Assembly (NCBI GenBank): GCA_045345765.1
Contig: CP148265.1
Span: forward strand, 1,116,001-1,180,000
Length of the DNA: 64,000 nucleotides
Source of the DNA: JAOARY01 sp045345765
Lineage (GTDB): Bacteria > Bacillota > Clostridia > Peptostreptococcales > Peptostreptococcaceae
Reading direction: 5' to 3'
The notes beneath the pieces are model-generated. The model worked only from the letters and a program-made list of their open reading frames with translations, made no database searches and was not told the origin of the DNA. Each line of letters begins with the position of its first letter. Within the stretch, counting starts at the first letter, position 1. Shown here in pieces: positions 60,679 through 64,000 of the stretch. The position numbers were made by a program, and so were the translations under genes.

Positions 60679-61212
60679 TTATATTGGCATTATAAGCATA
60701 ATTGTTGTTGTTAATTTATCAACCCACCAATCATTAACAACATCTTTTGGCAATACGTCTCTTAAAACATCATGTATAAATTCTTCTACACTATCAGAAA
60801 CACCCACATAACCATCTATGACTTCCATTAAAATATCAATTTGAATATATTTTCTCATCCATTTTGGTGTCTTTCTGATTATCTTTTTATAATTTACTCT
60901 TAGCCATTTTGCTGCATACTTTACTGCTTTACTTCCAGCAGAACGACTAACTCTAACTTCTGATTTTTTCACATCAGAAAAATCAGCTCTAACTTCCGAT
61001 TTCTCTTTAACATTAAAGCTCTCTTCTAAATCATCACACATTTTTTGTAAATCATTATCTATAATATCTTTTGATAAAAATTCACCTTCAAAATGGTTAA
61101 CAATATTTTCATTATTACTATAACTTGCCGCAAATACAGCACTTGTTGATGCTGTTGCCATTAAGCCTGCTGATAATAATATTGATGTTATTTTTTGCAT
61201 TTTTTTATTCAT
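60679..61212 (-). CDS. Secreted precursor protein, candidate toxin or signal peptide
   Basis: A 177-residue exported protein. The Sec signal covers about residues 1-28 (cleavage AVFA-ASYS). An acidic pro-region follows (about 30-75, DNDLQKMCDDLEESFNV), then a short repeat, KSEVRADF and KSEVRVSR (about 77-95). A strongly cationic, amphipathic segment (SKAVKYAAKWLRVNYKKIIR, then KTPKWMRKY) comes next and a hydrophobic C-terminus (IDILMEVIDGYVGV, KLTTTIMLIMPI) closes it. Acidic pro-region plus cationic peptide is typical of bacteriocin-like precursors. No family recognised. ATG 61212 follows GGGGTGA; two promoters lie upstream. Confidence 0.65.
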   Translation of the reverse strand: MNKKMQKITSILLSAGLMATASTSAVFAASYSNNENIVNHFEGEFLSKDIIDNDLQKMCDDLEESFNVKEKSEVRADFSDVKKSEVRVSRSAGSKAVKYAAKWLRVNYKKIIRKTPKWMRKYIQIDILMEVIDGYVGVSDSVEEFIHDVLRDVLPKDVVNDWWVDKLTTTIMLIMPI

Positions 61213-61251
61213 TATGAATCACCCCTGATGTTTAATATGTATTTCATAGGT

Positions 61252-61282
61252 ATAATAACATCCATCTTTGCCCCCCCGTCAA
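61252..61282 (-). promoter_or_regulatory. Proximal promoter with G7 tract in the spacer
   Basis: Reading leftwards, TTGACG (61277-61282), a 19-base spacer that starts with six more G, and TATTAT (61252-61257). The seven-G run (61271-61277) is striking in this AT-rich DNA. Gain or loss of one or two G would bring the spacer to or from 17 bases. Confidence 0.5.
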
Positions 61283-61462
61283 CATTTTTTCCCACAAAAC
61301 CCTTTATTAAACTTAAAAGGTTTATCATCAGAATTTCTTAACTCCGATTGCATAATATTTTAACTTTAATATAATTATATTTTTTATTAATAATAATTTT
61401 AATAATTATTTAACTTATAAATTTTTAAATACCTTATCAAATTAAATAATACAATCAAAGAA

Positions 61463-61508
61463 ATTCTATCAGAAAAAATCACTCCAAACAATAATTTTAA
61501 CTTTATTG
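61463..61508 (-). promoter_or_regulatory. Conserved promoter and operator, copy 2
   Basis: Reading leftwards, TTGTTT (61486-61491), 17 bases, TAGAAT (61463-61468) with extended TG, and the inverted repeat CAATAAAGTTAAAATTATTG (61489-61508). It would give a 240-base leader before the precursor gene. The rest of the 465-base gap shows only AT-rich sequence and a weak AAACC/GGTTT hairpin. Confidence 0.65.
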
Positions 61509-61677
61509 TAAATTTTTGATTATTTATTTTAAGATAGTCCTACTCAAAATAACAAAAAAATCATATAATTATAATATAAAATTAAAACAAAAAACTATAA
61601 TGAATTTAAAAATATAAAATCATAACAATACTTTTACTTAATAATATTTTAATTCATTTGAAAGGTAGGATTATATT

Positions 61678-63720
61678 TTGGCTAAAATAAAAGAAGATAT
61701 AAAAAAGAAAATAGATGAACTCGTTGAGATTTTAAAAGAACATAATTATTATTACTATGTTTTGGACGAACCAAAAATATCTGATATAGAATACGATAAG
61801 ATGTTAAAAGAACTTATAGAATTAGAAACAAATAACCCACAGTTTCTTAGAAACGATTCACCTAGTGTAAGAGTTGGTGGACAGGCTCTATCGAAATTTG
61901 AACAAACAAGACATATAAAGCCAATGCTAAGTTTATCAAATGCTTTTTCAAAAGAAGATTTGATGGACTTTGATAAAAGAGTTAAGGATAACTTAGGTAC
62001 AAACAATGTATCTTACGTTGTTGAACTAAAAATTGATGGACTATCTGTTGCACTAACTTATGAAAACGGTGAATTTATTCTTGGAGCAACAAGAGGTGAT
62101 GGGCAAGTTGGTGAAATAATAACATCTAATCTTAAAACAGTAAAATCAATACCTCTAAAACTAAAAGAAGATATAGATTTGACTGTAAGAGGTGAAGTCT
62201 TCATACCAAAAGTACAATTTGAGAAACTAAATGAAATCCAAGAACAAAACGATGATAAAATCTTTGCAAACCCTAGAAATGCGGCTGCTGGTTCATTAAG
62301 ACAATTAAATCCTAAGATTGCAGCCAAAAGAAATTTAGATATATTTGTATTTAATACTATGAATATTGAACAAAATAATATAAATTCACATATCAAATCA
62401 CTTGAATACCTTAGCAAATTAGGATTTAAGATAAATAATGAAACTAAAAAATTCGATAATATTAATGCTGTTTATGACTATATTCTTTATTGGCAAGATA
62501 ATAGAGCTAATTTAGGTTACGAAATAGATGGAATGGTTGTAAAGGTTGATGATTTGAACCAAAGAGAAGAACTATCAACAACATCAAAAAGTCCTAGATG
62601 GGCTATTGCTTACAAATTCCCAGCTGAACAAAAGGTAACTATTATAAAAGATATCATCTTACAAATAGGTAGAACTGGTAAAATAACTCCAAATGCAGTA
62701 TTTGAACCAGTAAGAGTTGCAGGTTCTTTAGTATCTAAGGCAACCCTTCATAATGAAGATTTTATAAGAGAAAAAGATATTAAAATAAATGATAAAGTAG
62801 TTATAGAAAAGGCTGGAGATGTTATCCCTGCTGTTGTAAAAGTTTTGGTAGACCAAAGAGATGGAAGTGAAATAGATTTTGAAATGCCAAGCACTTGTCC
62901 TGAATGTGGTGGAAAGACCCTAAGAGAAGAAGGTGAAGCTGCGTTAAAATGTATAAATATTTCATGCCCTGCTCAAATAAGACGTGGAATAATTCATTTT
63001 GTATCCAAAAATGCAATGGATATGGATGGACTTGGTGAATCCATTGTAAAACAACTTCTTGATAATGAACTTATAAAGGATATCTCTGATTTGTATCTTC
63101 TTAAAGATAAAAAAGAAGAACTTCTTTCATTAGAGAGAATGGGCGAAAAATCAGTTGAAAATATGCTTAATGCTATCGAAAAATCAAAAGAAAATGAACT
63201 TTATAGACTGATATTTGGTCTAGGAATTGATTTTATCGGTTCTAAAGCAAGTAAGCTGTTAGAAAAAAACTATGAAAATTTAGATCAGATAATAAATGCT
63301 TCTTATGATGAACTTATTGAGATTGAAGAATTTGGCCCTAAGATGGCACAGTCTTTAGTTAATTTCTTTAAAAATCCTGATAATCTTGAGTTAATTGAGC
63401 GATTAAAATCATTTAATCTTAATATAAGCTCAAAAAAACAAGAAGCTAATTCAAATATATTTGAAGGTCTTAAGTTTGTTTTAACAGGAACATTAAATAC
63501 ATTAAAGAGAAATGATGCAAAGAAAATAATTGAAGATAATGGAGGAAAAACATCTTCTTCACTTAGCAAAAATACTAATTTACTTCTAGCGGGAGAAAAG
63601 GCTGGAAGCAAATTAAAAAAAGCCATAGAACTTGGAGTAAAAGTAATTTCTGAAGATGAATTTATGAGTATTACAAAGTTTAGTTCTTTGGATGAAGTTA
63701 TGGAATTTATAAATAATTAA
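61678..63720 (+). CDS. ligA: NAD-dependent DNA ligase LigA
   Basis: A 680-residue bacterial DNA ligase. Domain Ia (1-65) has the NAD contact HNYYYYVLDEPKISD. The adenylation domain follows with the nucleotidyl Lys in ELKIDG (about 118). Then come the OB fold, a four-Cys zinc finger (CPECGG ... CINISCPAQ, about 408-432), helix-hairpin-helix repeats (about 450-580) and a C-terminal BRCT domain (about 595-675, FVLTGTL). It seals nicks using NAD+. The start is TTG 61678 after AAAGGTAGG. It is a housekeeping gene and marks the end of the accessory region. Confidence 0.97.
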   Translation: MAKIKEDIKKKIDELVEILKEHNYYYYVLDEPKISDIEYDKMLKELIELETNNPQFLRNDSPSVRVGGQALSKFEQTRHIKPMLSLSNAFSKEDLMDFDKRVKDNLGTNNVSYVVELKIDGLSVALTYENGEFILGATRGDGQVGEIITSNLKTVKSIPLKLKEDIDLTVRGEVFIPKVQFEKLNEIQEQNDDKIFANPRNAAAGSLRQLNPKIAAKRNLDIFVFNTMNIEQNNINSHIKSLEYLSKLGFKINNETKKFDNINAVYDYILYWQDNRANLGYEIDGMVVKVDDLNQREELSTTSKSPRWAIAYKFPAEQKVTIIKDIILQIGRTGKITPNAVFEPVRVAGSLVSKATLHNEDFIREKDIKINDKVVIEKAGDVIPAVVKVLVDQRDGSEIDFEMPSTCPECGGKTLREEGEAALKCINISCPAQIRRGIIHFVSKNAMDMDGLGESIVKQLLDNELIKDISDLYLLKDKKEELLSLERMGEKSVENMLNAIEKSKENELYRLIFGLGIDFIGSKASKLLEKNYENLDQIINASYDELIEIEEFGPKMAQSLVNFFKNPDNLELIERLKSFNLNISSKKQEANSNIFEGLKFVLTGTLNTLKRNDAKKIIEDNGGKTSSSLSKNTNLLLAGEKAGSKLKKAIELGVKVISEDEFMSITKFSSLDEVMEFINN

Positions 63721-63760
63721 TCATATATATAATATCTAAATTTATAATATAATTAATTAA

Positions 63761-63858
63761 GAGGACATAAGCTTAAGGGATTTAGCTACAAAATATTATG
63801 TTTAATAAAAACAAATATAATATTTTGTAGTATTTTTCCTTAGTACAACATCCTCTTT
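63761..63858. terminator. Long imperfect hairpin between convergent genes
   Basis: GAGGACATAAGCTTAAGG (63761 onward) pairs with CCTTAGTACAACATCCTC ending at 63855, with the inner stem CTACAAAATATTAT/ATAATATTTTGTAG, followed by TTTT. It probably terminates ligA and the gene entering from the right. Confidence 0.65.
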
Positions 63859-63912
63859 TGTATTTAGCAAATAAAAGATTTCACTTGCTTTACTTATTAT
63901 CTTTTCTTTATT

Positions 63913-64000
63913 TTATTTATATTCAATATAAAACTCTGCAATGTCTGTAAATGGATTATTTACAGCTGTTAGTGGAACTATTACTGTTATTTTATATACT
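63913..64000 (-). CDS. C-terminal end of an unidentified protein, cut by window edge
   Basis: The minus strand holds an open frame entering from the right edge and ending at 63913: VYKITVIVPLTAVNNPFTDI, AEFYIEYK. Only 28 residues are visible, with alternating strand-like residues. It could be the end of an exported or Ig-like protein, but no call can be made. Confidence 0.5.
   Translation of the reverse strand, partial: VYKITVIVPLTAVNNPFTDIAEFYIEYK

Noticed and set aside
60679..61212. Assignment of the precursor as an SdpC-type killing factor
   Set aside because: Overall plan is similar (signal, pro-region, hydrophobic end), but I see no convincing shared motif and no SdpA, SdpB or SdpI-like neighbour.
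62058..63626. Several minus-strand frames within ligA
   Set aside because: They are shadows of a complete, well-conserved ligA with no independent start signals.

Overview
The window comes from a very AT-rich Gram-positive bacterium, most likely an anaerobic member of Clostridia or Tissierellia. Supporting signs are strong GGAGG-type ribosome binding sites, frequent TTG and GTG starts, NAD-dependent ligA, lipoproteins and Sec signal peptides without outer-membrane genes, a desulfoferrodoxin-like fusion, and OmpR-type two-component and XRE, MarR, LysR and MerR regulators. The genus cannot be named from sequence alone. No rRNA, tRNA or CRISPR array was seen.

Layout. 1-5.8 kb: a partial DUF5713 gene, an AIM24-family gene, a MarR/cyclase operon with a repeat-flanked promoter, a secreted calcium-repeat protein, and a small membrane-protein pair followed by an internally deleted pseudogene copy. 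5-9.4 kb (minus): an operon of yjbQ, a PLD-helicase-DUF3427 protein and nudC. 9.6-12.3 kb: a large protein joining a diadenylate-cyclase-like (DAC) domain to about eleven nearly identical TPRs. 12.5-20.5 kb: transporters, regulators (DUF2087, LysR/EamA), flavin reductase, esterase, GNAT and a lineage-specific protein with a paralogue at 36-37.6 kb. 20.6-26.5 kb: surface and secreted proteins (stalk domain, HExxH lipoprotein, papain-type protease), an XRE-desulfoferrodoxin fusion, a zinc-ribbon protein, a radical SAM enzyme and a shortened potassium channel. 26.6-28.5 kb: an overlapping AAA15 ATPase/TOPRIM-like pair resembling anti-phage modules. 29.7-33.5 kb: rlmH, a histidine kinase/response regulator pair and an acidic secreted protein. 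33.6-48.4 kb: NhaC, MFS, an acyltransferase operon led by a MerR-methyltransferase fusion, exported proteins, an HD-GYP sensor, YibE/F and a cyclophilin lipoprotein. 48.5-57.6 kb: a cysteine desulfurase-like gene with a small membrane partner, an IS607-type element (tnpA, tnpB, candidate omegaRNA) inserted just before an amidohydrolase/MBL pair, and an LRR protein. 57.6-61.5 kb: a partly duplicated cassette of a secreted precursor protein, two site-2-protease-like M50 peptidases, four paralogous two-TM mini-proteins and several truncated copies, with shared promoters. 61.7-63.7 kb: ligA, then the end of an unidentified gene.

The best candidates for something undescribed are the 57.6-61.5 kb precursor/M50/mini-protein cassette, which resembles a peptide toxin or signalling locus. 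One of its promoters has a G7 tract in the spacer. Next come the DAC-TPR protein, whose repeats look recently expanded, and the ATPase/TOPRIM pair. The IS607 transposase carries Arg where the catalytic Ser is expected, next to an intact TnpB.
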